The translations under genes and the position numbers were made by a program. A stretch of DNA of 64,000 bases, taken from contig NC_063993.1 in assembly GCF_932276165.1 (NCBI RefSeq), positions 9,434,001-9,498,000 of the forward strand, given 5' to 3'. The stretch comes from Plutella xylostella (taxonomy: Eukaryota > Arthropoda > Insecta > Lepidoptera > Plutellidae). Below the pieces are notes generated by a model. It was not told where the DNA came from. It saw nothing but the letters and a program-made list of their open reading frames with translations, and did not search any database. The number at the start of each line of letters is the position of its first letter. The first letter of the stretch is position 1. Positions 46,408 to 57,835 of this stretch are shown in pieces.

Positions 46408-47700
46408 GGGTCGGCGCTCCATGAGTTTAATTAAATCTCACATCTTGTATTTACATGATAATGGCGGGTCCTATTAAAACTGCTAATGAATTATGCGAAA
46501 GACCTGCCGCTCAAACACGCGTGCAGTGGCGCTGGGGATTTAGAGCAAATTGAAGGATTAAAGTATTTGCTCTCTGAATTATATTTATTTTGATCAATGT
46601 TCAAAGGGGAGGGGGACAAGTGAGAAACCGGGCATTTCATTGTGAAGGCCAAAGTGTTACTTAATTAAGTAATTACATGGATAATCGAAAAAAAACATAT
46701 TGGATTCACGTGGTCGACAACGATAAACATTCTGTTATAAATTTTTGGAGTAAATTATTATATGTTTTAGTTTTAGGTTAAATTTTTTTTTTATATATTT
46801 AGACATTTCTAGAAAAGGCCGACCCCTCATCAGTTTTATTATCTCAAAGGTCTGATACCTACTCTTGTAACGAAATCATAGAATATTACGTCTCAATATT
46901 AAAAATAACCTACCGCGCATAATACCTACCGCTACCAATGGTCCTTAAGGGCCGGCCAGTATTTTTTCCATATGAAGGCCTATTAACGTGGGATCGAGAG
47001 GATTATCCGCTTTTAGTGAGTCCAGAGGACATCCATAATATCTCCTTTCATATTGTTAACGAACTCTTTGCTGCCGAATTGTATTTCACAAAGGATTTTT
47101 ACGTAACCGTATAAAAAAAACTCTTCAAAGGTAATCTCGGGCATTTTCATTTCGTGACAGAGGCTGGGGCCAGAGGTCGCTGATTAAACGTGATCCTGGG
47201 GGGTTGAAAACATATAAAAAAGAAAATTTAACGTATGAAACTCAAATGAAACTATTATTTATAAGATAAAGATTCTAAAGGCACAAATTTTATATCATGA
47301 CCTAATGACACAACTTTTTTTACAACCTAAAAAAATGATTTGGAGTTGGAGCGTTGTCGACTCTATCTTATTATCTTAAACGTAGCAATCACAATACCAG
47401 TACATTTGTACACAAAGATACAAACATCAAACACATAAAACCTCTTATTTTCGGTTGGCTTTAAAAGGTAACACTCGTGACGTCACCATGAGCAGAGCCT
47501 TTGCACAAACAAATTGCCGTTTCCCATGAAAATTTAATAAGTTTTCGAATGCATAAACGGTCTTCATTCGGAAGAGTTGTAACAATGAGAATTTCTTCTT
47601 CCGGTCCTGACGCCGTGGTTTGAAGCGAGGCCATGAACTAAGGCGATAAGCGTTAGCGATTTATTTACATACGATTTATAATTCGGTAGATAGGTTCCAA
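46408..47700. other. unassigned sequence
   Basis: No gene. Complex, GC-richer patches at 46430-46560, 46930-47180 and 47460-47620 are possible conserved non-coding elements, with no direct evidence. Confidence 0.42.
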
Positions 47701-47778
47701 AAATAATTTTCTTCCAAGCAACCTTCGATTTTAGAAGTTACTGTCTGTCTTTTTGGTTTTAAAGATAGTTTAGTAGAA

Positions 47779-48440
47779 ATGGGCATCGAAATATTGGTCG
47801 AACCTCTTTTCAGCCGCTTAAGTACTTTTGTGGCGGAGCCAACCAGCCAGCATCCGGTCTCAAAGGGCATCATGACCACCAGCATGCAGCGAACGCGGTC
47901 ACACCCTCGACCCACACCAGCAACTTGGCACAGCACCACTGCACTTCGGCCGGTCAGCAAGCAGAGCCATCCTCTCCTGGTCGACGCAGCACTCTGCCAC
48001 CATGCTCCACTGCAGGCTCATCCCGACTCACCGTGGACATCGCCACTGCAGCATCACCCCGACTCACTGGGGACTCCTCACCGCACTCACAGTCCCGACT
48101 CACTGCGGACTACGCGGCACTGGCTGGCAATCAAGACTCTCGGCTGCACTGAAGACTATCGCCCTCCGGTCTCGGTGGGGGAGTGATGTGGCGGACTCCT
48201 AGCCACTAGTTCAGACGAAGATCAACAGATGGCGCTCGGAACGCAATACAGAGAAGATGTATGGGAACTACGCATATTACTATGAAAATCCTACATCGCG
48301 CATTCGAAGTTTCTCACCTACTCTGCAATATATAGAAATCCCCAACGCTAACCGTTGGGCAGCTGCCCGCCAGGCCACACCACCCGGCCTGGTCGGAGGA
48401 TCCTCCCTTTGCATGGGGATGCTCCAACACCTCCAGCATC
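47779..48440 (+). mobile_element. possible LTR-retrotransposon 3' end (coding tail plus LTR)
   Basis: A GC-rich block has an open frame 47779-48186 with Pro/His/Ser/Thr-rich content and three CCGACTCAC(T)G units. It ends at a purine tract GGTGGGGGAG and then TGATGTGGCGGACTCC. A purine tract followed by TG at the stop of the last frame is the arrangement of a PPT and 3' LTR. A TATA-like word (CAATATATAGAAATC) at 48327-48341 would suit an LTR promoter. No RT or integrase motif is seen and the second LTR is absent. Confidence 0.4.
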
Positions 48441-48479
48441 TCCATACTTTTATTTTAATATCGATTTATTGGATTTTAC

Positions 48480-48540
48480 CGACGAGCTTCGCTTCACCTT
48501 AAAAGGTTTCCCGTGTGAATTCCGGAATAAACAATAGCCA
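48480..48540 (-). mobile_element. diverged Helitron-like fragment
   Basis: GCTTCGCTTCACCTTAAAAGG, TTTCCCGTGTGAATTCCGG and ATAGCC parallel the CTAG end of 22512-22726. The other end is missing. Confidence 0.45.
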
Positions 48541-48670
48541 ATAAATAAAAACCTGGAAAAAGTTTGTGGGTGACCTGGACGTTCTTTTTATAAGAACTGG
48601 CGAGATATGTATTTACGGAATGAATGCTAAATAAAGACGTAAATTCATGAATACTAAATACTACTTAACT

Positions 48671-48875
48671 ATCGTTAAAACCCCCGACATTCAACACTAC
48701 AAGTTTTGAACGGCTAAGCCGATTTTGATTAAATATAGCTTAGTACACTTGGGAAAACATTATCTACGAGTATGATTCGAAAAAAACTAAACGAAAATTG
48801 GTTCAGCCGATTGGGAGCTACGCAACGACAGACAGATACAAACACTACGTTAAACTTATAACTACCCTCATTTTC
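48671..48875 (+). repeat. interspersed repeat, family T, copy 1
   Basis: ACGGCTAAGCCGATTTTGAT, GGGAGCTACG, GACAGACAGATACAAACA and TTAAACTTATAACTACCC. The complement of 58430-58600 shows the same order, so these are two copies of one repeat. The class is unknown. Confidence 0.5.
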
Positions 48876-48914
48876 CCTTGTTAAATATTAATTTAATATA
48901 TTAAACATATAATT

Positions 48915-49545
48915 AAAAAAATAAAAAACCTACTTCAAAAAACCACTAAAATATAAGATATAATTTAAGGTTTACACAAATTCTACTCGTATGTGACAGT
49001 ACAAATATACCTAAGCAGGAACTGTTCTTTTTTGATGTTGGTGCGGTGACAAAGTAATCTGAAGAAATATGGGATTTTATAGTTTTTAGTTTATTTGCAA
49101 TAATTTTCAATCAAAAGTAAGGTGCAAATGATACCAAAAAGTCCTACTAATCAATACGAATCATTCAAGCCTAAACACGAAGTAGTTGCTATATACTGTT
49201 GAGGAGTTCCCCTGACTGCCTTCCGTTTCCGTCATCAGATCAGGTCAAGGTCACCATCATATTTTTTTGTTATAAGAACTATATTTACGTTCTTAATTTC
49301 ATTAGAATCGGTTAATATGTGCCCAAAATGGAAATTCATACCCTGTTTTTACCCCTTTACCCACCCTTGGGGGTGGGATAAAATTCTGAAAAAAAAATGG
49401 GACCACCTGGGAGCTCAACCCAATACAACAATAAAGAATTTTTAAAATCGGTTCATAAATGGCGGAGTAATCGGTGAACATACATTAAAAAAAATATCCC
49501 GACGAATTGAAAACCTCCTCCTTTTTTTGAAGTCGGTTAAAAATA
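48915..49545 (-). mobile_element. Family W element (ACCGACTTC ends), copy 1
   Basis: Left AACCTACTTCAAAAAACC and right TTTTTTTGAAGTCGGTTAA are inverted ends. The interior contains TATTTGTACTGTCACAT (complement), CTTCCGTTTCCGTCATCAG, ATTTCCATTTTGGGC (complement) and ACCCACCCTTGGGGGTGGG. It is about 630 bp with no open frame. ATAATT occurs next to both ends and may be the target duplication. It supplies the reference structure for the rearranged copy at 54373-55169. Confidence 0.72.
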
Positions 49546-49746
49546 ATAATTGAAATCGCCATAGCCGTAACCGTAGCCAAACCGCGACATTTCCTTGTGA
49601 CGGTAGCTTTAATTCATTTCACTTGCAAAGCCATCCCTTATGAATTTCGTGCCTCCATTCAGGCGAAGTTAAACGGAATCAAACTTATTATAATATTTTT
49701 ATATTTTCACTCGCAGGGTCCTTTATTTCAGGACTCATTAATAATT

Positions 49747-49977
49747 GTGACCCTGACTACTGAGCCGATGGTCCCGGGTTCGATTCCCGGCTGGGGCAGA
49801 TATTTGTTTAAACACAGATATTTGTTCTCGGGTCTTGGATGTGCCCGTAAAATGGCAATAGGCCCGCCCCCTATTACATTGGGACTAACATAACACTCTG
49901 GCGAAAAGTGGGTGCAGCAATGCACCTCTGCCTACCCCGCAAGGGGTACATTAGTACAAGGCGTGAGTGCGTTTGTG
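49747..49977 (+). mobile_element. SINE with tRNA-like B box, 5'-truncated, with TSD
   Basis: GAGCCGATGGTCCCGGGTTCGATTCCC carries a B box (GGTTCGATTCC at 49778-49788); the A-box half is missing. The body TCTTGGATGTGCCCGTAAAA, GGCGAAAAGTGGGTGCAGCA and AAGGCGTGAGTGCG matches the reversed copy at 7927-8093. TCATTAATAATT flanks it exactly (49735-49746 and 49978-49989). Confidence 0.83.
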
Positions 49978-49995
49978 TCATTAATAATTTTGTAT

Positions 49996-50040
49996 TTTTA
50001 ACCGACTTCTGAAAAAGGAGAAGGATCTCAATTCGTCTGT
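49996..50040 (+). mobile_element. Family W fragment
   Basis: TTTTTAACCGACTTCTGAAAAAGG and GATCTCAATTCGTC correspond to the left end of 54373-55169. Confidence 0.55.
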
Positions 50041-50050
50041 ATGTATGTTT

Positions 50051-50162
50051 TTTTACGGGAAGCAGTGGTCGAGAGCAGCACAGGACCGGAAGAATTGGCG
50101 TACAAAATAAGGAGGCCTATACCCAACAGTGGGCGATAGAAGGCTGATGATGATGATGATGG
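50051..50162 (+). mobile_element. RTE-like LINE 3' end with (GAT)n tail
   Basis: AGGAGGCCTATACCCAACAG, TGGGCGATAGAAGGCTGA and a (TGA)n tail to 50162 match the C-terminal coding end of the LINE at 60080-60943 (AGGCCTATGTCCAACAGTGG). It is truncated to about 110 bp; the tail unit differs (GAT instead of GA). Confidence 0.68.
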
Positions 50163-50952
50163 TTTATAAAGCAGGCATGGCATTAACACTCAAGGAAGAC
50201 TCAGTGCTATTATCTCTGTCGTCACTGGAATACGCTACATCCAGATTATTCCAGATGCATGTATTTCGATGGTGCAGTTCATCTAAAGCTACGTACAGAC
50301 CGGCCCGACGAACGCCAACGAACGGGTTTCGTTGACCTTCGTTGCTGCAATCTGCCCTGAAAATTATGAAAAGTATAAGACAAATACCACTTTTTATAAT
50401 TTTCAATTATACTCGTACTTATAGTAAAATACATACATGTTAAAAATAAAATATCGCTTGAAAATATCTTTTTAACATATTTGTGCTCGTGTTAATATTA
50501 AAAGTACCTACTTAGTACTTAAAAAAGCTGCTCTGAAGTACGACAATCAAGCACCCTATATATAGGTACCCTGTATATAGTTACCAAGTTATCTATATCC
50601 GTTGTCCACTTACCGATCACGGGTGAAATTAGATGGAATCTGTCTCTCGGAGCCGGCACGTGCCTGCGCCTCCAGCGCCTGGAAACACTAAAAGTCTAGA
50701 CTTGTGTTAGTACTTATCAAAATAGATGCCTTTTTGAACAGTTCTAAAAAACCTTTCTTTACTATAATGAAAAAAAACTAAAACCAGTTCAGAGTCACAC
50801 TCTGAAACTTAAGTATAAAACAGAATAAATTATTCTCTAGATGATCATATTCTTTTATAGCTGGGGATTATCCGATAAAGTATTGTGAGGTGCTCCATAA
50901 TACCTGGTACACCTCACATGATGCCCCACGTGCCTTTACACATGTAAGTTTT
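50163..50952. other. unassigned spacer
   Basis: No gene or repeat recognised. Confidence 0.4.
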
Positions 50953-51067
50953 AGGGGGGCTGCTGTAAAACTAAGTTTCACGCGAGCCACGACTCTATCT
51001 TGCTTTATTAAACGATTGCACGACAGCTCTCATTCGTTCGTATTTCGTCAGTGTAAAGTAACCCTCC
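50953..51067 (-). mobile_element. Family B MITE
   Basis: Left GGGGGGCTGCTGTAAAACTAAG and right TCGTCAGTGTAAAGTAACCCTCC. The interior CACGCGAGCCACGACTCTATC and GATTGCACGACAGCTCTCATT is the complement of 31267-31555. Confidence 0.7.
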
Positions 51068-51790
51068 AGGAGCTGATACAAAATCTGCGTTTCGATTTCA
51101 CTTCTCGATAGGTTAAAAAACTCGCACTCAGGGCACAGGACCGCTAGCGGCGATGCAGTATCCGTTATGTTGGATACGTATACGTAAGTATTAGTATATA
51201 ATGACCTTGTTTTGTCGACACTAAGAAGAAAATAGCAAATAAGCGGAAACGTTTTATTTTACACGTCTCAAACATTAAGTTCGGTCCCCAAGAGGCACTC
51301 CTTCTAGTTACTCGCCGGACTCTGAGCTGCAAACTAAAACGGTCTCTTTGTCCATCAGTTTACAGGTCAATTCCGGCTCATCAAGTATTCTACGCCTCCT
51401 TCGCCTTTCACAATGTACGTATAAATTAGATTTGTAGAGGCCGTCCTATTCCTAGACACGCTGCACAGACATATAAGACTAGATGCCACAAATGCACTCA
51501 TTTCTATGAGAACCGGGCTTGCTGAAATTCGCATAGGACTTATTATTTTTGACACTGATAATGACAGCAGGACGGAACTAAATGTCTGAAACAAAAGTTA
51601 TCATATGATCAACCTTTTGACACGCGCAGTACGTTCGCTTTGGGAATCTAGTGTCATATATGTCTGTGACACACTGCGATGTCTCAAATAAGATTTGCAG
51701 ATACAATTTCCAGTGTGACTCGCGATAGCTATGATACGGAGTGTGGAAACATCTTAAGTTAAAATAGCAAATGATGCTATTCAGTGCAGT
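51068..51790. other. unassigned sequence
   Basis: No gene; short frames on the minus strand at 51367-51853 are unrecognised. Confidence 0.4.
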
Positions 51791-52173
51791 AGTGCCACTC
51801 TTGAAAGGCAATGTATTGCGTCTGTCCTGCGTTCCCAACATTAAAAAAATCATTACTTCTCTTCAGAGGCGTTATTCCAAAAAGTAAAAAAACTCATATG
51901 ATCAGCTAGGTAATAAAAAAATTTATTATATGTGCCTACAATTTAGAAGTTAACTTGCAAAAAGGCCAAAAAAGACTTTTTCGGCCTAAATCTGAAATAA
52001 ATTCTACATTCTGGGTACTTGGTTCTTACTGCTAGGTTCTTAAAAAAAGGCTTTATCTAGATGAACATTTGTGTACTTTTACTTTTTGTAAAATCGATTT
52101 TGTAGAGAAGTTATGATTTTTTTTAATGTTGAGAACGCAAGACAGACGCAATACATTGCCTTTCAAGAGTGGC
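51791..52173. mobile_element. TIR element with ~65-bp terminal repeats
   Basis: Left arm 51791-51861 (GCCACTCTTGAAAGGCAATG, GCGTCTGTCCTGCGTTCCC) is inverted at 52106-52173 (CATTGCCTTTCAAGAGTGGC). The interior is AT-rich, without an open frame. The target duplication is unclear. Confidence 0.75.
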
Positions 52174-52363
52174 GCCACAGTTCCCAGTCCACTGCCGGCG
52201 CTGCGGATGCACGGCGTCCGGTGAAAGTCTTCAATGGACTACGAATTTCCGGAGGATTTCTTCCTCTTTTATCCGATGTTTGACTTCCGTTTGCAAACGC
52301 CGGGGAATTAGCTTCTTTCTGTATCTAATTAACTGGTTTGATTTGTATATTGCAATCATAAAG

Positions 52364-52450
52364 AATGTTGCAAAAGTGGTAGGTACAGTAAGCCAAAAGG
52401 CAATGACTTTGGGAGTCAGTCTGTCTCAACAACTTTTGTTCTACTACTTT
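52364..52450 (+). mobile_element. Family N fragment
   Basis: GTTGCAAAAGTGGTAGGTAC, AGTAAGCCAAAAGGCAATGAC and CAACAACTTTTGTTCTAC are in the order expected for family N. Confidence 0.5.
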
Positions 52451-52830
52451 CGGAAATTCGTGTATAAGTTACTATAGAATGTAATTTAAATGTTCTTTAT
52501 ATATTCTGTCGATCGATTTGTTACCGTTAAAACATTAACCAACAAAGAGTTAATCTAAACCTGTACAAAATGTTATTCATTCACTTTTCATACTGTTCGT
52601 AATCTCCATACAAATGACATAAATATGGTACGAACTCGGTGCGATAACGGAATAAATAAAACCACATAACATTTCCCATCAGCCCTCAGAGACATATTAA
52701 ACATAGAGTTCGCATAAAAACCAGTATTCCATCTCTGATAAACTAATTATCTATACAGGGAATTGTCTCAGTATACCTAATGTTCTGGTTACCATAGTAT
52801 GAAATTGTGATTTTGCGTTGCATCAGATGG

Positions 52831-52948
52831 CCTAACACAGGGCGAAAAACGTGACAAAATTTTTGCGTCGCGCTCACTCACATCACACCTGAGAGCGAGA
52901 AAAGTTTTGTCACGTCTTGGCGAGCGCGTCTTGCGCCCCGTGCCAGGC
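52831..52948. mobile_element. Family X hairpin MITE, copy 3
   Basis: Left CCTAACACAGGGCG and right CGCCCCGTGCCAGG are inverted. GTGACAAAATTTTTGCG faces AAGTTTTGTCACGTC around GCGCTCACTCACATC. This is the best preserved of the three copies. Confidence 0.75.
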
Positions 52949-53321
52949 CTTCAGGTTGCATCCATCAACCTATTTTACTGAGTGCGTGTGAGTCGCTACT
53001 GGCAATATTTCACCTCGACTGTATTGAACCTGTCCATAATTTATTCGTATTCACGTTCCTACTGAAAATCCATGTGTTAATCAATCATCGAGATAGGGGA
53101 CAAAAAGTGATTTATTGCAGAACAACAACGGGACGTCTGTTTTAACTTTAAAATTCGCTTTATTTTTGATCGATAAATTGATGTCAAGTGCACTTAAAAT
53201 TTGTTATCGGTGCGGCGCATGAGGTAGCATTTCAGTTGATAATTATTAACATAACAATATTTACTTATTCTATTGTTTTTATTGCACTACTGTTTCCTTT
53301 AGTGCATTGATGCCTGGGTTA

Positions 53322-53786
53322 AGGTTATCTGATGATATCTATCAGTAAGCACAGCAATAAACGCCATAATTAGTCCAGTATTATTAATATTTCACTTTTG
53401 AAAGATTCTCTTGCATAGTTTATTATTTGCTATTCAAATAAATACAATTTACAAATTTAATCAGCAATTACTTAATACAATTGATTTCATAGAATATGTC
53501 TATAAGTACCTAGGTGACCAGAGCCGTATTCATATAAATTTATTAATAAGTTAGTAGGTTATCTGATGATATCTATCAGTAAGCACAGCAATAAACGCCA
53601 TAATTAGTCCAGTATTATTAATATTTCACTTTTGAAAGATTCTCTTGCATAGTTTATTATTTGCTATTCAAATAAATACAATTTACAAATTTAATCAGCA
53701 ATTACTTAATACAATTGATTTCATAGAATATGTCTATAAGTACCTAGGTGACCAGAGCCGTATTCATATAAATTTATTAATAAGTT
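53322..53786. repeat. exact tandem duplication, 231 bp x 2
   Basis: 53322-53552 and 53556-53786 are identical by eye over 231 bp (both start AGGTTATCTGATGATATC and end ATTAATAAGTT), separated by AGT. The unit has no open frame or repeat signature. It is either a very recent duplication or an assembly artefact. Confidence 0.9.
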
Positions 53787-54372
53787 TTTTTCAGTTAGAA
53801 TAACATGATTGGAATTACGATCCCCAAATTGACCCGATATCTTCAAATAGGTAACTCAATTGCAGCCGTGGTAACAAAATAATTAAGAAAATTGAGGCAA
53901 TTTCAGCACCCCCTCCAGAACTTGCGGACCAGAAGTTGGGGGTCGAGTGTGGTCGCAACTTGCGAACGACTGTAACCGAGCCGACAACTTTGTTACAAAA
54001 CTTAAGAGAACGAATTTCTGAGTATAAAGGAAGCTATTGTTTAAAGTAGGTATGTTACTTATAACTGGTTTTATGTATGAAAGTAGTAGTCTGTTCGTTA
54101 TAATTACGAATGATTCCGGCAAGCGCACTGAGTCAGAGACTGATACATCATAATAAAACATTGCAAATATTTTTAGATATTTGCATATACGCCTTGTTAT
54201 TTCAGGAGCTTGCTTTTTTGGAGAGTCGTGTTGGAAACTATGGTGTAATATTTTTTCAGTATACTTGGTATGTGAGTAGTACCAGGCCTGTGTCACTCCA
54301 AGCCACGTCTGCGTGGCCAATCTAGTCGGCTGCCGCAAGCGAAAGACGACACACGCGCGCGCGCTATTTAAT

Positions 54373-55169
54373 TTTTAACCGACTTCAAAAAAAGGAGGAG
54401 GTTCTCAATTCGTCGGGATATATTTTTTTTTTTTTTATATATATATATTATTTTATGTATGTTCACCGATAACTCCGCCGTTTATGAAACGATTTTGAAA
54501 ATTCTTTTTTTGTTGTATTGGGTTGAGTTTCCAGGTGGTCCCATTTTTTTTCAGAATTTTATCTCACCCCTAAGGGTGGGTAAAGGGGTAAAAACAGGGT
54601 ATGAATTTCCATTTTGGACACATATTAACCGATTCTAATGAAATTAAGAACGTAAATATAGTTCTTATAACAATAAAATATGATGGTGACCTTGAGCTGA
54701 TCTGATGATGGAAACGGAAGGCAGTCAAGGGAACTCCTCAACGGTATATAGCAACTACCTCGTGTTTAGGCTTGAATGATTCGTATTGATTAGTAGGACT
54801 CTTTGGTATCATTTGCATCTTACTTTTGATTAAAAATTATTGCAAATAAACTAAAAACTATAAAATAAAATAATAATTTAAAAAAATAAAAAACCGACTT
54901 CAAAAATCCACTAAAATGTAAGTAATAATTTAAGGTTTACACAAATTATATGTGACAGTACAAATATACCTAAGCAGGAACTGTTCTTTTTTGAAGTTGG
55001 TGCCATATTTCTTCAGATTACTTTGTCACTGCACCAACATCAAAAAAGAACAGTTCCTGCTTAGGTATATTTGTACTGTCACATATAATTTGTGTAAACC
55101 TTAAATTATTACTTACATTTTAGTGGTTTTTTAAAGTCGGTTTTTTATTTTTTTAAATTATTATTTTAT
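54373..55169 (+). mobile_element. Family W element, copy 2, with self-inverted end
   Basis: It opens TTTTTAACCGACTTCAAAAAAAGG and runs parallel to the complement of 48915-49545 up to AAACTATAAAAT. Then comes an inverted copy of its own terminal 139 bp (54865-55003), a 27-bp spacer (55004-55030) and the normal terminal 139 bp (55031-55169). The arms differ at only a few positions. It is non-coding, with a poly-T/(TA)n expansion at 54421-54450. Confidence 0.85.
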
Positions 55170-56013
55170 GTTCGACTACATTTAACTTTATAAAAATATA
55201 ATATATATATATATTAAATTTACAGACACAAGACTTCCCCCAAAATGTATTAATGAATCGATTATAAAATGTGAGCTGAGTGGGATTCGTGCTCAACTAA
55301 ACTAAAACAGAACATCATGATAAATTAATTCATCTCAATATTATCAGACATTATGAAGAAAAAAAACATTTTTTGACTGAAGTAAATGTTTTAGGTAGAT
55401 ATAGGTTCCTATCTACCTTTTCTTTTACTACAAATAATAGATCTACGAATAGGTCTTTAACTATGAAATTGCCGTAGCTTTTACTAGTCATTTCCAAAAG
55501 AAAATAAGTTTGGAATAGCTTTGTATTCTAAATTCAAATTAATTTTGTTTTAAAATCATGACATTCTTTTTACAAACTCAGTCCGTTGCTTAGTAAACGT
55601 TGTAGTCTGTGGTGCTGAGGCAACCCTAAGGTGGCTTCTTTTTCAATGCGTATAACCACGTATAACTTATTATGCACCGTAGTCCAGTGAAATAAGGCGC
55701 ATATTCCCTCAAAAATAAATTGGTAGGTAAGTAAATAAAAACGTGTGCGGCTGGAACGCGATCTAAATTAGATCTTATTGCTTATGGGATGGAGTCATAT
55801 TTCTTTGAAAGCCATTGCGAAGATGGACTTCTGTACTGGTACTTGTAATTATTCTGTGGTAGTACCTAATTTGGTTCATCGAATCATTTTCAAGAAAACA
55901 AAGACAACCGAAGCTATGCGGAAATGCTAATATAATAGGTGGTACTTATTAGGTTTATTTATTTTAAAAGACAAATATAAAACTATGTTACAGTATCTTA
56001 TTCAAGGTATCAG
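55170..56013. other. AT-rich unassigned sequence
   Basis: No gene or repeat recognised, apart from a short (TA)n run at 55200-55215. Confidence 0.42.
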
Positions 56014-56163
56014 CATGGTTACTCTATACTAACGAAAAACCAACAAACGATACCTGTCGTGCAATAGGCACGTTTAACACAACGATATACATTATACAGT
56101 CGTAGTCGTGGCTCGCACAACAGTGTTCCGAAACTTAGTTTTTCGTCATATAGAGTGACCCCG
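56014..56163 (+). mobile_element. Family B MITE
   Basis: GGTTACTCTATACTAACGAAAAACC, ACCTGTCGTGCAATAGGCACG, GTCGTGGCTCGCACAACAG, AACTTAGTTTTTCGTCATATAG and AGTGACCCCG. A nearly complete family B copy, with the left end slightly eroded. Confidence 0.75.
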
Positions 56164-56474
56164 CAGTGTACCTACACAGGCCAATCTACTTGGTTTTAAT
56201 TTCCCGCTCGCCGCCATCTTGTAGAATTTCACGATACATTAAACTTGTGTAAGGATCATTTTTAATCTAAATTCCTTTCATACCCTTCCTTTGTGCCGAC
56301 AAGAGATTGCCTGACGTACATTATATCGGATCAAATAAATTTATTCCAGTCGAATAATCTAGAAACTTAAAAAATGCTGCTTAACGATATATAAGGGTTG
56401 AAGGTAATTTTTACGTACCTCTAAAGGTAAAGGATAATTAAAAAGAAGAAAAGAATAATTCTGTAGCTGTTTAA

Positions 56475-56691
56475 TACACTCATGGGCAATGAAAAATTTC
56501 CAGTGAGAAAAGCACAAAATTTTTCCTAATCGGAAAAATCTAGCTGAATGACGCCTTCTGCAACATTGAAGTACATTTAACAGAGCATCAGGATATTAAC
56601 AACTAAAAACGTTAATATTTTGTTTGAAAAAACAGGGGTCGATCGGTGTCGGTATTTTGTGAGTGGAACTATTTCATTGCCCGTGAGTGTA
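56475..56691 (+). mobile_element. Family A MITE, complete
   Basis: TACACTCATGGGCAATGAAAA at the left and TTTCATTGCCCGTGAGTGTA at the right. The interior TCTAGCTGAATGACGCC, CATTTAACAGAGCATCAGGA and AACTAAAAACGTTAATATTTTG is the family order. Confidence 0.8.
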
Positions 56692-57306
56692 TTACTTGTG
56701 CAATAAGAATCACTGACATTTACCCATGATATTGAAACATAGTGGCTTTTGTCATTGTTTTCGGAAAACTACAAGATAATAAAGTACCTATGCAACAACA
56801 AAGATTCAAATAAGAATTTTGGCTACAATAGAACAAGCTGTGACCACCATGCAAAAATTTTCAGGGGTCACTTACTAAATCGACGAACAAACATTTTCAC
56901 GCAATCGACACGCTTAATACAACGAGATAGAGTCGTGGTTAGCCCTGCAGTTTTGTTTTTCCTCTATCTCGTTGTATTAAGGGTGCCGATTGCGTGACAG
57001 TTCTGGGGGTCTAGTACAGATTGACGGAAACTATAAAAGTTTACGTTTTCTCGCATACAAAGTGGCGCCTCTAGCGTAAACTATCATGCAACTTTTAACA
57101 GATAATGTATGCAGATGATAGAAGAAAACGTAAGTAAAGCCAAACCAGGAATATAAAAACCCTCGCCATATTGCGGAAAAGCAATAGAACATTTTTCTTG
57201 CACTGGTATCATTAACTCTAAATGTCATTTGTCTATTGCTGTCAAACTGTGGTGCTGTCAATGCGTAGGGTTTATTATAGCTTTTGTGAGTTTTTTGTGT
57301 TTCCAA

Positions 57307-57439
57307 ATGCCGAAAATTATCCATAGCCGTGAAAGGAAACTAATTTACCACATAAACAAGTATTTGTCGGAGAAAAAGTCCGAGGGATTGGACTTATTTC
57401 TACTTGATAACATAACTGATACTATTGTCAAAATGACTG
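57307..57439 (+). pseudogene. transposase-like first exon
   Basis: ATG at 57307 opens a 44-codon stretch starting MPKIIHSRERKLIYHINKYL and ending IVKMTG at a consensus splice donor (ACTG|GTAGGT, GT at 57440). The charged, helix-rich pattern resembles, from memory, N-terminal helix-turn-helix regions of lepidopteran DDE-type transposon proteins, where a start MPK..R and a later ATG(V)S word are common. No downstream exon with a DDE core is found before 58133, so the gene is probably incomplete. Confidence 0.35.
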
Positions 57440-57525
57440 GTAGGTATATAGTATAGTAAGAGCAAATGAATTTGGCAAATTTGTAAGCTATAACTGTAGT
57501 TTTGACTGATTATACCTAACATATA

Positions 57526-57576
57526 TTTTATCCAGGCAATGGGTATAAGAAAGTTAAACCCATTGCCTGGATAAAA
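57526..57576. repeat. perfect 19-bp hairpin
   Basis: TTTTATCCAGGCAATGGGT (57526-57544) and its exact complement (57558-57576) enclose a 13-nt loop ATAAGAAAGTTAA. It lies inside the nested element. Confidence 0.85.
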
Positions 57577-57789
57577 CATACATACAACATACATAGTTCT
57601 GCATGCAAGGCTAAGATGTAGTTTGTCTCGAATTCCTGTGAGGATTGAAAATATTAAGCCACTAACTCTTTGTCTTTTGAATGCTTAATGCCATTTAAGC
57701 AATTTTGCCTTTAGGACAAGTTTACTATTTTCAAATTGCCGTTAATGAGTACCTACAAGGTAAATACCTACACAACTGTTATCTAAATG

Positions 57790-57835
57790 TGGGTTTCATC
57801 ACGATGTTTTCTTTCACCGTAAGACTGTTAGTAAA
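57790..57835 (-). mobile_element. SINE body fragment
   Basis: The complement reads TCTTACGGTGAAAGAAAACA and CGTGATGAAACCCA, matching the body of the SINE at 4088-4425 (CTCTTACGGTGAAGGAAAAC). Head and tail are absent. Confidence 0.6.

Noticed and set aside
53883..54338. 151-codon open frame (-)
   Set aside because: Longest frame outside the LINE, but no motif, an overlapping plus-strand frame, and an end close to the family W insertion; probably chance.
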